Shown: one piece after another, positions 27,751-39,449 of the stretch
Layout: every line of letters begins with the position of its first letter
Numbering within the stretch: the stretch's first letter is position 1
Source of the DNA: Pteria penguin
Taxonomy: Eukaryota > Mollusca > Bivalvia > Pterioida > Pteriidae
Reading direction: 5' to 3'
Assembly: GCA_035048485.1 (NCBI GenBank)
Contig: CM068587.1
Location: 45,445,496 to 45,509,495 of the forward strand
Length of the DNA stretch: 64,000 nt
The notes under the pieces: model-generated
Databases searched by the model: none
What the model was told of the DNA's origin: nothing
What the model saw: the letters and a program-made list of their open reading frames with translations, nothing else
Program-made: the position numbers and the translations under genes

Positions 27751-27835
27751 CTTTGATACGACCCCTTTATATTCCATGGGCGAGTACGCGTCAGTATACG
27801 CGTACGTCCTCGAGTCCGCGTTACCTGAAGATGTC
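27751..27835 (-). repeat. Right terminal inverted repeat of the Harbinger element
   Basis: Reverse complement of 23401-23485, ending cctgaagatgtc; satellite sequence continues at once. Confidence 0.92.
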
Positions 27836-28163
27836 TAATAATTGGTTAATCGACATCTTGACCGTTACAGTGTCATTTCATGGTTCATTGCCCCTTGAAA
27901 CCAAGAGAATGTTAAAAAGAAGACGATGTTTTATTCTGAAAAAAAACCATTTGAAATGCGTATCTACTGAATAATGCGAATGGGTGGGGAATAGTAGCAT
28001 GAAGGTAGAGCGATTGCTTTGCATTTCATTGTTAAAACGAGAGTTTAGGACGCGTTGTGATCGGTGAATCATTGATCTACTACCTGTAATACTACGCTAA
28101 TTCACACGTGTATAACAGTGATTACTGCACGAAATGTATTGGCTGTAGACCTAGATTAATATA
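27836..28163 (+). repeat. Divergent satellite fragment right of the Harbinger element
   Basis: Continues the unit interrupted at 23400 (gacatcttgaccgttacag onward), crosses the unit boundary near 28035 and stops near gacctagattaatat. It has the older-type wording gggtggggaatag and gagagtttaggac. Confidence 0.9.
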
Positions 28164-28330
28164 TAATAAATAATATAATATGTAATATAATATATAAGAA
28201 ATAAATATATAAGATACAATAATAATGTAATGTTGCCCGTGCTAGAAATTTCCTTGTCTATAAGTACTGGAGCATTCCACCTCGCTTTTGATTTCAAGCA
28301 ATTGAACACTGATCTTGTGTTCATACTGAG
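28164..28330. other. AT-rich non-coding segment
   Basis: Begins with a taatataatatg-type tract and contains no recognised feature. The satellite does not resume after it; the next satellite fragment in the window (44019) is in a different register. Confidence 0.4.
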
Positions 28331-31046
28331 TGATCAATCTGATTGCTTCTGTCTCTCTTTTTCTCTGTCAGACGCCCAGTCCACACAACAAAAACCTTAC
28401 GGTGTTGGTTGTGGGAAAACTCTGAATTGAAGAAGGAAAGATATCTTCAAGGAGATTTTACTCGAAGCGCATTCATGGAATCTTACAATTTGATATTAAA
28501 ATGATAATTTTAAAACAACAAGCAGGGACAATTTCTGATGAAAAAAAAAAAAAGAAATGACAATGGATTTAACTAAAATGTAATGTGATATAACATCAAT
28601 AATTCAAAATATAACATGACAGTAATTTAAAACTTTAAAGATCAAGGCCTTATTCAAAATATAACTTTATAAAGGTAGGAGCCTTTAATGTTAAAAATGA
28701 AAAAAAAAAGTCAGTCAAATTTCAAAAGATTTAAAACAGACTTTATTTACTAAAATGAAAAAGGTATTTCTTTATGCAATAAAATGTACAAATGTCATTA
28801 TTCAAAATTCCATTCATTATGTATTATTGTACATTGACTCAATTCCTAGACAAACCAAAAATGAAATTAACTAAATCATATAAGTTGGCCTATTTATAAT
28901 CTTAAGGAAGAAGCAAAATACAAAATGATCATTACTTAGCCAATAATAGATGAATAACAGGAACCTAAAGATAATTAAATAACTGGGCCTTGACGTTGCG
29001 CAAAACATGCAGAAAAATCAAAGTGGCCAAGGTTTCTGTTAATTACCACACGGCAAGCTTAACACAAAACATAATAAATGATTTTAAACAATCAAATCAA
29101 AGGTAATATATATTCATATTGAACTAAACTAAATGAAAACTAAATATCCAGAAAAAAACCTGAAAATAATAATTAAACTAATCTTTTACTCTAAGTTATA
29201 AACTGCATAGAAATATGACTTAATGAAACATATTATCGGGTTACACTTAATCATGAAAATGTATATAAAAGATGATTCCGATATGAGATTTAAAATTTAC
29301 TTTATAACAAAAATTACGAAACAAAGACTAAATATAGAGATATTTACCCGAATTAAAGAAGGAAAGATATCTTCAAGGAGATGTCTATTTTATTTAAAGC
29401 GCATTCATGGAATGACGCTACAGGCGCGAATCTCCTTTCAGGTAAAACTCGATTTCCCGAAATTTTTCAATTTTGACCAATCAAAGTGCAGATTTCTACG
29501 ATGTACCCCAAATCATGAGATAAGTACATGCTAGGCACTAAATCATTAAACCAACAATTAGTACTAGCGAGGAATTTCCTTAACAAAAGAATACTTAACT
29601 TTAAAGATGAAATCGGAAATCAATTAGCAGTCGGGTAATAGAGTAAATATACAGATGGGTGCAGTCCTAACATAACATACACGTTAACGCGAAAAGCGGT
29701 CGCGAGGACTGCTCTAGCACACGTGCTAGGACTGCTCGACCGGACGCGCGTGCGCTCCTCGCGTTAACGCGGTAGGGAATTCGCGTTAACGCGATTCATT
29801 CCCGCGTGCGCTCGGTCCAGCCGCACGTTCACATGTCTATATTCGTAATTCTCTATGCAGTACGGATGGAGAAAATAAAATGGATCTAATTAAATTACCG
29901 CGAATGTCGCCATAAAAACGTGTATTAAATGAAATGTTAAAATGAGACCCTGCATTAAGGATTTCATATGTAATATAACAAAGGAAATTATCGCGTAGAC
30001 ATGCAATAAGGTATTTATGAAAAAACTTCGTCAGTTTATACTAGCATGATTACTTTCTAATTTCATTTATTTATTTATTTTTAATTGGTTTATTTATGAA
30101 TATATTTGTTATTTGTTTATTCATTTTTAACTAGTTTATTTTTGTATTTACATGTATTTCTCATTTATGTTTTTTATTTTTTTTAATTAAGCTATGTTCT
30201 ATATAATATATGAATATAATGATTATCGTTATTATTATCTTTATTAATTTTTATTTCATTATTATTATTATTATTTTTATTATTATTATTATTATCATTA
30301 TTATTATTGTTGTTACTTTCCTAAATTAAGAATAAATTTCATTAAAGTCAATGTTCGGAAATTGCGTTCAATATTCTGAAATTCATCCCTCAACTCGGAA
30401 GGGTTTTATTTAATTCTAAATATTTTAGTTACACATAAATAAGTTTTTAAATATACATATACAATGTATATATCGATTCTCCTTCAAATCCTTCTATATG
30501 AACATGTTAATACATGTTTTAAGTTGTAAGCAAGCGAACGTGGCTGTCAAGCACGTTCACGCGGCAGTCAAGCGCGTTAACGCGGCAGTCAAGCGCGTTC
30601 ACGCGGTCTCGAAATTAAGTTCACGTGGAAATCTGCGTTAACGCAAACGCGTGTGCCCAGCAGTCCTGAGCGCACGAGGAAAGCAAACTTCACGTTAACG
30701 CGACGTTAACATACTGTTATGTTAGGACTGCACCCCACTGTATGACACCATTCAGAGGAAAGATTGCTAAAATAGCCAAAAGGTGTTGTTATTACATAAA
30801 ATAAGAATTTGTAAGACCTATTACGTAAAGAAAAATCTAAAAGCTTTAGAAACTGAGAAATTTCTAAGCTGAAGTTAATCCAATAAAGTATATACATGAA
30901 GTATTTTGAGTTTTTTATGGAAAAAAAATAAAATGAATGCAAGGAAAATGGAATAAAAGATTTTTGACACAATGAAATTTTAAACTTGTAATTTAAGTAA
31001 GTTTGAATATTAACATTACATAAAAAGTAAACTTTTCCTCGTGACA
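28331..31046 (-). repeat. LTR-like direct repeat, left copy (3' LTR), interrupted by a MITE
   Basis: Matches 34820-36465 at high identity once the insertion at 29652-30740 and one TA are removed (about 1,625 bp). Very AT-rich. It contains a roughly 60-bp internal duplication (core gaaagatatcttcaaggaga) at about 28427-28475 and 29357-29412. Open frames inside are AT-rich and show no domain. Confidence 0.75.
29652..30740. mobile_element. 1,089-bp non-autonomous DNA transposon (MITE) with TA duplication
   Basis: Ends are inverted: CAGATGGGTGCAGTCC on the left, and the right end reads CAGTGGGGTGCAGTCC on the other strand, both continuing TAACATAACA. TA is duplicated at 29650-29651 and 30741-30742, and the other LTR-like copy (36145-36155) shows the unoccupied site aaatatatgacacc. 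CAG-starting ends with a TA target suggest Tc1/mariner, but no transposase is present. Subterminal zones (29680-29820 and 30535-30705) are GC-rich with repeated GCGTTAACGC, while the middle is AT-rich with an ATT microsatellite at about 30235-30310. Confidence 0.85.
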
Positions 31047-31214
31047 AATGTCATTTGATAACTTTTGATTTTTCTGAAAATTCTGGAAAATTTTCAAAAA
31101 TAATTGTGGCATGTTAACATATGAAATAATTCTACAAACTTCGCAACAATAGACATTATAAACTCACAAATATATACGTATATACAAACACAATGAATAT
31201 TTTCACAATGAAAT

Positions 31215-33560
31215 TCACATAAAGATGACAAATTCCCTCAAAAAGTAACTAAATACATATACTACGGATACACATACAATACAGGGTATAGTGTACTCTC
31301 CAAAACAATTTGTATTACACTTGTAAATGATACTTCTGACATTTACTGTTATATGTAATTCATATATCCAGAATATCCTGTAAGACAGGGTTTTTGGTTC
31401 AACCATATAGAATGATCTTGGTGACATATATATATATACATAAGCACAAAAAATATTACTAAGCCTTCTATAATCAATCCATTTGATTTCAAATTTGTTT
31501 TTGATAGAAATAGACTTCCTAGATTGTTTATCAATGACTGTAAAAGGTTGCCAGTCAGCAATCAATTCTGAAATGGAAAATGAGGAGACAGATATATCTC
31601 TAATGGTGGGTTTACTAAATGTATAGTAGGATGGACACAGTAGCAGGGTGATGATAGGTATTGTGACACAATTATAACCTGATGTTATTTCTAGTTGCAA
31701 AACAGTGCCTTTTGCAGGGCGTTTCTACCATGAAACAAAAATAATGATACAAAGTACAAAAATTATACACAAAAATGCAACAAATAAACCGTGAACCCAA
31801 GATATTTCTGACAATAGCATATCTTTTAATGACATTTGTGGTTCAGAGGTGGTGGTAGGTTTTGCATATATAAAAACTGGTAAAGTTTGTGATATGACTG
31901 ATGTAACATTTTCTAATACACCTAGAACAAGTTTCTAATTTTATACAATGCAAAAATGAAAACAACCCATTGTTCCAAAAATGAGGAAGGCATTTGTATC
32001 TGCCTATGAATTGGGTATAGCAATAAAGCCATTAGCTTGAAGATAATTTCATCTTTCTTGGCAGCTTTGGCCATTTTCTTAAGACTTGAATGATATGAAT
32101 GATCATCTGCTAAAATCTTATTCGTAGAGTGATTGAAAATCTTAAATGGTGGGATCTCTAAAGCCAAGGGTTGTGAAAACGTAGTGAGGATGAAGTACTG
32201 TGTCATTATCCTTAGATTCATAGCATGTGACCAACCTAGGTGGTAAATACAAATCTTTTGTTGAAATTGAACACTTACATGGTATATGCATAATGCAAAA
32301 AGTACAACCTTGAATAATGGTTTGCTTAATAGGACAGTCTAATTTTAAAGATTTAGCTTTGTAAACAAGCACTGATGTAGAAGAAAGTTAAATGATATTT
32401 GGTTTAAGGACATTAGGTACAAATCTAAAATCACATAATTTTGATACTAATTTTGGATTATTCTCAAAAATAGCCATAATGCAATTAGCAGGGGTTAATG
32501 GGATAAGGGATATTGTTAGGACATAGTGACAAAGGTTGACCTGCACATTTTAGTAAGTCAGTAGATGATAAGGGTACAAAAAGGTCATGGTGATAGGTTA
32601 CAGCAAGATACTCAGGTGCTTTTAGTAGTCGAGTAGCATGTGTAGAGGTAGCATTCAAGGGTACAGGTAAAGTAATGATTTTATATAGTTGCAAAGACTT
32701 TTCATGAGTGGAAACGGGAAATGTAATTGAAATATACAGGTTTCCATAGTTACGGACATAGATGAAATTAGCATGATCATAGTAATATGCAGGATGGTCA
32801 TAAGTTAAGAAGTCTTTATGATTTTTCTTAAGACTAGTCTTAATTCCTTTTATAACAATATTCAATTTATTTCTAGGTATTAGGAAGGGTGACAATTTAC
32901 CCTCCACAAGACTTTGTATTGCTGACATTGTGTTGTCATATTTACTCCTAATAAAACTAGCCTCATTGATTTGCTGTACTAATAATGAGTATACATTAGT
33001 TAGGATATTTTCCAATGTTACCAGTTTATTAACGTATGCAACAGTGATATTTTGAATAATAGCACTGTTTAATTCAATACCTTTTAATAAATTGGCAGTT
33101 TTTCTATCAACAACAGTCATAAAGGAGGATAGCCTAACTTCTGACTGTTGCATAGCCTTAGCAAAGTCTCTTGTTTGTGAATTAAGAGCATTTACCTGTT
33201 GTGCAAGAACTTGCACATCTTCAATGGTGGCTGTGCCAAACAGACTTCTAGACAATGAACCAATAAAAGGTAAAATGCTCTAACAGTCCTACTATTAGAA
33301 GGGAATTCAGTTGTACGTATAAGGGACTTAATCTCATTCACATAAGTGTGTGCCTCAACATGAATTTTATGTACAACAGTAATATTATTTAAAGTATCAC
33401 AATAAGAAGAGCTACTTTTACATCTAGGTATGGCTGAAGACTTCATGAAAAGTATGGGTCCAGTATTCTTGAAATAAAAGTATCTTTGAGTCTTCTTGTA
33501 CCTCCTTTGAAACAAAGCAAAAACCACAGCTTCCAGTAAATTTAAGAAAATACTCTTCAT
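31215..33560 (-). pseudogene. Envelope-like gene remnant (baculovirus-F/errantivirus type), broken
   Basis: Starts at ATG 33560 with a hydrophobic leader (MKSIFLNLLEAVVFALF), giving a surface part of about 110 residues that includes cysteines. A one-base shift near 33290, just after an arginine-rich cleavage-like site (S-R-T-V-R), moves the reading to the frame of 32485-33255. That segment has a fusion-peptide-like start and long heptad-rich helices typical of class I fusion subunits, plus cysteines near its end. Further shifts follow near 32480 and 32200. A hydrophobic segment at about 31920-31980 and a C-terminal domain at 31360-31700 (LEITSGYNC) complete it. The layout matches 54056-56450. 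Such proteins mediate membrane fusion in envelope-bearing retroelements; this copy is not functional. Confidence 0.7.
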
Positions 33561-33782
33561 TTGATAATTAGACTGGACTGACCATTATAGCTAGAATAAA
33601 GTGTATAAGCAACTACAACTTCACTATCTCGATCTACTCAGATACTCTACGTGAACGTCTAAACTGAGACTCTGATCACGTGATAGACTCTAATACAATG
33701 TTGAACTAGTGTGCACATACTAGATTCAACTGCTATATAAAAAATACTAATATTAAGTATTAAAAATAATTTACGCTATTTC

Positions 33783-34700
33783 TTATTTTGATTCCATATG
33801 AAAAATGAATTCTACGCTTTTTTTCAAATATGGTTTTCTTTTCTTTCCGGCTTTGGGGAACTTCCTGTTAAGTTCTGCTGGATAATTTGAGGGGAAACTT
33901 TCATCTGGTTCCCGTGGGCGAGATCCGTCTTCCCATATATCTCTAATTAATCTCCGACCTTGTCTAAATTTAGCGCGTCTTTTACGTTGAATTGTTTGTT
34001 TGACGGCCGTTTGCTGCACGTAGGGGCATCTCTCTGTGTCGTAGAACTATTCGACTTCTCGGGTTGCGCGTGAGAAGTACTCGGTGCAGACTGAGGCGTG
34101 TTAACCTTGGGCTGAAGTGCAGGTCTATCGATACCTTGTGAGTCCTTCGATGTTTTCTGAGATGTTCCGGATGAAGGTTGAGATCGGTATTTGACAGGGT
34201 CGTAACACATTTTGAGATGCACTGCATTTACCAAGGAGGGATGTATTTTGTTGTCTGAACATCTCTTCAATTTGTACGTGAAGTTAGGCCCTAACTCAAC
34301 GATCCGATACGGTCCGGTGGCTTTCACGTTGAGTTTTGCTGACGTCTCTTTTGATATGTGATGGACAGACATCATGACGTCATCTCCTATTGTGGGTGGT
34401 TTAACATACTTATCAAGGCGATCCTTATTCAGTTGTTGGTGGTAGCTGTCATTCGATTTGGCGATTTCATGTGAAATGTTAAGATTTGCCATAAAATGTT
34501 CTAAATACTCCTTTGCGCCTCTTCCTAAGTTGTCCTTTGGCTGTACCTCTACATCAAATGGTAATTTCATGTCTTCTCCAAACATGAGATAGAAAGGCGA
34601 GAACTCAGTTGAGTGGACAGAGATAGATTTGCGAAATGACATCATGACACCTAGAAGAATAGTGGGCCATTTGCTAGGACTCGCACACTCAGTTCATCGT
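33783..34700 (-). pseudogene. Integrase C-terminal remnant with chromodomain-like tail (Ty3/gypsy pol)
   Basis: The frame 34645-33947 begins within the integrase core end (STEFSPFYLMFGEDMKLPFD, compare SDLSPHQLVFGREMNLPFD at 57829-57913), then gives the GPY/F region (ATGPYRIVEL, FTYKLKR) and a serine/threonine-rich linker. Near 33990 the likely continuation shifts into 33783-34019, where WEDGSRPREP resembles the tail of a chromodomain, followed by a basic end. The catalytic DDE part is missing, and upstream (34690-34817) lies a short leader/gag-like frame across the deletion junction. It is inactive. Its closest counterpart in the window is the integrase of the element at 52900-62690. Confidence 0.78.
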
Positions 34701-34819
34701 CGCCGGCCTCTTAATCGCCATTTTCTGGTGCTGGCATCTTGAACGATCTTAAGTTGTACCTCGCAATCTTCGTGAAAAAGGGGAATATCTTCTTCGGGGA
34801 TCTGTAGATTCTCCAACAG

Positions 34820-36465
34820 TGATCAGTCTGATTGCTTCTGTCTCTCTTTTTCTGTCAGACGACCAGTCCACACAACAAAAACCTTACGGTGTTGGTTGTG
34901 GGAAAACTCTGAATTGAAGAAGGAAAGATATCTTCAAGGAGATGTCTATTTTATTCGAGGCGCATTCATGGAATCTTACAATTTGATATTAAAATGATAA
35001 TAATTTTAAAACAACAATCAGGGACAATTTCTGATAAAAAAAAAGAAATGACAATGGATTTAACTAAATTGTAATGTGATATAAACATCAATAATTCAAA
35101 ATATAACATGACAGTAATTTAAAACTTTAAAGATCAAGGCCTTATTAAAAATATAACTTTATAAAGGTAGGAGCCTTCAATGTTAAAAATGAAATTGAAG
35201 TTAGTCAAATTTCAAAAGATTTAAAACAGACTTTATTTACTAAAATGAAAAAGGTATTTCTTTATGCAATAAAATGTACAAATGTCATTATTCAAAATTC
35301 CATTCATTATGTATTATTGTACATTGACTCAATTCCTAGACAAACCAAACATGAAAGAAAAATGAAAGAAAAAATTAACTAAATCATATAAGTTGGCCTA
35401 TTTATAATCTTAAGGAAAGAGCAAAATACAAAATGATCATTTAATAGATAAATAACAGGAACTTAAAGATAATTAAATAACTTTGGGCTTTGACGTTGCG
35501 CAAAACATGCAGAAAAATCAAAGTGGCCAAGGTTTCTGTTAATTTCCACATAGCAAGCTGAACACAACACATAATAAATGATTTTAAACAATCAAATCAA
35601 AGTTAATATATATACATATTGAACTAAACTAAATGAAAACTAAATATCCAGAAAAAAAACCTGAAAATAATAATTAAACTAATCTTTCACTCTAAGTTAA
35701 TAGAAATATGACTTAATAAAATATATTATCAGGTAACACTTAATCATAAAAATGTATATAAAAGATGATTCCCATATGAGATTTAATGCATATGTGAATT
35801 AAAATTTACTTTATAACAAAATTTACGAAACAAAGACTAAATATAGAGATATTTACTTGAATTGAAGAAGGAAAGATATCTTCAAGGAGATGTCTATTTT
35901 ATTCGAAGCGCATTCATGGAATGACGCTACAGGCGCGGATCTCCTTTCAGGTAAAACGAAAATTTTTAAATTTTGACCAATCAAAGTGCAGATTTCTACG
36001 ATATACCCCAAATCATGAGATAAGTACATGCTAGGCACTAAATCATTAAACTAACAATTAGTACTAGCGAGGAATTTCCTTAACAAAAGAATACTTAACT
36101 TTAAAGATGAAATCGGCGAAATCAATTAGCAGTCGGGTAAAAGAGTAAATATATGACACCATTCAGAGGAAAGTTTGCTAAAATAGCCAAAAGGTGTTGT
36201 TATTACATAAACTAAGAATTTGTAAGACCTATTAGGTAAAGAAAAATCTAAAAGCTTTAGAAACTGAGAAATTCCTAAGCTGAAGTTAATCCAATAAAGT
36301 ATATACATAAAGTATTTTGAGTTTTTTTTTATGAAAAAAAAAAAAATAAAATGAATTTAAGGAAAATAGAATATAAAGATTTTTGATACAATAAAATTTT
36401 AAACTTATAATTTCAATAAATTTGAATATTAACATTACATAAAAAGTAAACTTTTCCTCGTGACA
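34820..36465 (-). repeat. LTR-like direct repeat, right copy (5' LTR)
   Basis: About 1,646 bp, collinear with 28331-31046. It has the same internal 60-bp duplication (near 34912-34970 and 35865-35925) and the empty site for the MITE near 36150. Small indels distinguish the two copies, for example atgaaagaaaaatgaaag at about 35350, so the insertion is not fresh. Confidence 0.75.
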
Positions 36466-36519
36466 CTACAAACACTCTTACCCATAGCTACCTGCATCGA
36501 AATAATTTGTCCGGCCAGT

Positions 36520-38466
36520 GAAGGGGACTCCACACCTGATAGACATTATGTATCGCCATATAAAGGGAAGGTGACTTCACCTGATAGACCTTGTGTATCA
36601 CCATATAAAAGAAAGGTGATTCCACTTGATAGACCTTATATATCGCCATATAAAAGAAAGGTGACTTCACTTGATAGACCTAATGTATCGCCATATAAAA
36701 GGAAGGTGACTTCACCTGATACACCTTATGTATCACCATATGAAGGGCAGGTGACTTCACCTAATAGATCTTATGTATCGCCATATAAAGGAATGGTGAC
36801 TTCACCCGATAGACCTTATGTATCGCCATATAAAGGGAAGGTGACTTCACCTGATAGACCTTATGTATCGCCATATAAATGGAAGGTGGTTTCACTTGAT
36901 AGACCTTATATATCGCCATATACCTTATATATCGCCATATATAGGGCAGGTGACTTCACCTGATAGACTCTATGTATTGCCATATAAAGGGAAGGTGACT
37001 TCACCTGATAGACTCTATGTATTGCCATATATAGGGCAGGTGGCTTCACCTGATAGACTCTATGTATTGCCATATAAAGGGAAGGTGACTTCACCTGATA
37101 GACTCTATGTATTGCCATATAAAGGGAAGGTGACTTCACTTGATAGACCTTGTGTATTGCCATATAAAGGGAATGTGACTTCAATTGATAGACACTATGT
37201 ATTGCCATATATAGAGAAGGTGACTTCACTTGATAGACATTGTGAATCATCATATAAAGGGAAGGTGACTTCACTTGATAGACTCTATGTATCGCCATAT
37301 AAAGGAATGGTGACTTCACCTGATAGACCTTATGTATCGCCATGTAAATGGAAGGTGGTTTCACTTGATAGACCTTACATATCGCCATATAAAGGCAGGT
37401 GACTTCACCTGATAGACCTTATGTATCGCCATACAAAGGAATGGTGACTTCATCTGACAGATATGATGTATCGCAATGTGAAAGAAAGATGACTTCACCT
37501 GATAGACCTTATGTATCGCCATATAAATGGAAATTGACCTCACTTGATAGACTCTATGTATTGCCATATAAAGGGAAGGTGACTTCACCTGATAGACCCT
37601 ATGTATCGCCATATAAAGGGAAGGTGACTTCACCTAAAAGACCTTGTGTAACGCCATATTAAAGGAAGGTGACTTCACTTGATAGACACTATGTATCGCC
37701 ATATAAAGAGAAGGTGACTTCATTTGATAGACATTGTGAATCGCCATATAAAGGGAAGGTGACTTCACTTGATAGACTCTATGTATCGCCATATAAAGAG
37801 AAGGTGACTTCATTTGATAGACATTGTGAATCGCCATATAAAGGGAAGGTGACTTCACTTGAAAGACTCTATGTATCGCCATATAAAGAGAAGGTGACCA
37901 CTTGATAGACTCTATGTATCGCCATATAAATGGAAAGTGACTTCACCTGATAGACCTTGTGTATCGCCATATAAAGGGAAGGTGACTTCACTTGACAGAC
38001 TCTATGTATCGTCATATAAACGGAAGGGGACTTCACCTAAAAGACCTTGTGTAACGCCATATAAAAGGAAGGTGACTTCACTTGATAGACACTATGTATC
38101 GCCATATAAAGAGAAGGTGACTTCATTTGATAGACATTGTGAATCGCCATATAAAGAGAAGGTGACTTCATTTGATAGACATTGTGAATCGCCATATAAA
38201 GGGAAGGTGACTTCACTTGATAGACTCTATGTATCGCCATATAAAGGGAAGGTGACCACTTGATAGACTCTATGTATCGCCATATAAATGGAAAGTGACT
38301 TCACCTGATAGACCTTGTGTATCGCCATATAAAGGGAAGGTGACTTCACTTGACAGACTCTATGTATCGCCATATAAAGGGAAGGGGACTTCACTTGATA
38401 GACATTGTGAGTCGCCATAAAAGGGAAGGTGACTTCTATTGATAGACTCTATGTATCGCCATATAA
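36520..38466 (+). repeat. 45-bp minisatellite array, about 43 units
   Basis: The unit is close to gacttcacctgatagacc, then ttatgtatcgccatataa, then agggaaggt. The period is 45 bp (for example gatagac at 36538 and 36583). Each unit contains the inverted repeat ggtga-ct-tcacc. Because 45 is a multiple of three and few stops arise, long open frames appear on both strands (15-residue repeats such as SPYKGKVTSPDRPYV on plus and MAIHRVYQVKSPSLY on minus). I regard these as by-products. Subtypes alternate locally, for example gatagacattgtgaatcgcc units near 37730-38200. Confidence 0.95.
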
Positions 38467-38835
38467 CTCACTCTTTCCAGGCACCTCTGCATTTATATTA
38501 AATTATTTCCTATCATTAAGACACTGAAGAAAAAGAGCCTTCTATGCGATATGAGATGTTAAGGAATGTCCACATTGCAATCGCAACAACTCGTCCATTT
38601 CCATATTTATTTTTGTAGAAAATGGCGATGGTATTCCAATTGTCCTAGAGTATCACAGTACACTGCATCAAGGACCAGCTTGTCGAAATAGGCTAATAGT
38701 GGAATAAATTTATACTGGTATTTATGGTCTTTAATTATTCCTTTTGCAATCTGCTTTGGAATCTTATGTTGTGAAAAAAAAATTGAATAAATAAATAAAT
38801 AATTAAATGATACAAAATAAAAAAGAACAAATACC

Positions 38836-39449
38836 TGGAAATGCATTGAAAAGAGCATTGATTACAGCCGTATCAAAATCGATCACATGTAATGCAGGGC
38901 GCCATGTCGTAGGTATGTTTAACCCTTCTTCAATTTGAGTATGATTTTCATGCTCTGTTATAAATATACATGTTGGTGTGTATCCCACATTTGTATGGAC
39001 AACAATTTCAAACAGTGGAAGCTCATATTTACTGGTATCGTGCATGCTATCTGTCAGGACACATTCTCCACATTTTGACAGTAACTGTTGTTGCCATTAG
39101 GTCCGAAGAACAATCAAGAACTTTTCTTCAATATTTTAAAAAAGTAATAGTTCAGCTCATAGTTCAGTTCAATATATTCTACAACTATTTATCGTCAAAA
39201 GAAAGCATGATTTGCCTTTATGTGAAAGGGAGAAAACGACTGATTAATGATTTACACCGGTCTCGAGTGAGCTTCATGTTTACAGAATTTTGAGGGAAAA
39301 ACGACAACACAAAATACCAACGGCATATTTAATTTGTATACATTAAGATATCTTACTTGTGTTCTCTGCAGAAAATTTTCAGTCCTTTCTTACTTTTCGC
39401 CAAGTTGTTTAGATACATCTTGATATTTTGTTGTTCTTCGTTGGAATAT
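38836..39449 (-). pseudogene. MULE-type transposase fragment, broken
   Basis: The frame around 39113-38836 shows the family pattern W-Q-x2-LL, then a D-containing strand (CVLTDSMHDTSKYELPLFE), TNVGY, and WRPALHVIDFDTAVINALF followed by FPG. These match the DDE region of MULE transposases, with Asp in LTDS and VIDFD as candidate catalytic positions. An in-frame TAA precedes the WQ motif (near 39094). A donor-like GT follows FPG at 38834. An upstream exon-like segment at 39449-39357 lies between a catcag acceptor and a GTAAGA donor and ends in LKIFCREH. The third catalytic residue and C-terminal domains are not found; 38607-38760 may hold a downstream remnant but I cannot place it. It is non-functional. 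Confidence 0.62.

Larger units (their letters stand above)
23401..27835. mobile_element. PIF/Harbinger-type DNA transposon, apparently complete
   Basis: A 4.4-kb insertion in a satellite unit, bounded by 85-bp inverted repeats (23401-23485 and 27751-27835) that begin gacatcttcaggtaacgcgg. It carries a HARBI1-like DDE nuclease gene (+) and a spliced SANT/Myb-like gene (-) in divergent orientation, the two-protein content known for autonomous Harbinger elements. Satellite sequence resumes at 27836 in register (taataattggttaatcg). The exact target duplication is ambiguous because flank and end share TA-rich bases; TA is the longest clear match. A SINE and simple repeats lie in the introns. Both genes read without stops, so the copy may be recent. 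Confidence 0.88.
28331..36465 (-). mobile_element. Internally deleted Ty3/gypsy-like retroelement with envelope-like gene
   Basis: Two direct repeats of about 1.65 kb (28331-31046, carrying a later insertion, and 34820-36465) enclose minus-strand coding remnants in the order integrase end then envelope-like gene, as in envelope-bearing Ty3/gypsy elements. On the minus strand the repeats begin TGTCACGAGG and end TGATCA, a TG...CA pattern. About 120 bp of a leader or gag-like frame is joined directly to the integrase end, so most of gag and pol is missing. I see no matching target duplication outside the repeats. The element cannot encode its own replication proteins. Confidence 0.72.

Noticed and set aside
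29223..29534. 103-codon open frame
   Set aside because: Lies inside an AT-rich LTR-like repeat; the other copy of the repeat does not preserve it.
30706..31047. 113-codon minus-strand open frame
   Set aside because: Crosses the MITE end into the LTR-like repeat and exists only because of that join.
28331..36465. Target-site duplication for the left retroelement
   Set aside because: Bases outside the two LTR-like copies (ctgag on the left, ctaca on the right) do not match, so I do not claim one.
36460..38418. Long repeat-protein genes or a CRISPR-like array in the minisatellite
   Set aside because: Open frames exist on both strands because the 45-bp unit lacks stops. There are no unique spacers between repeats, and the context is an animal genome.
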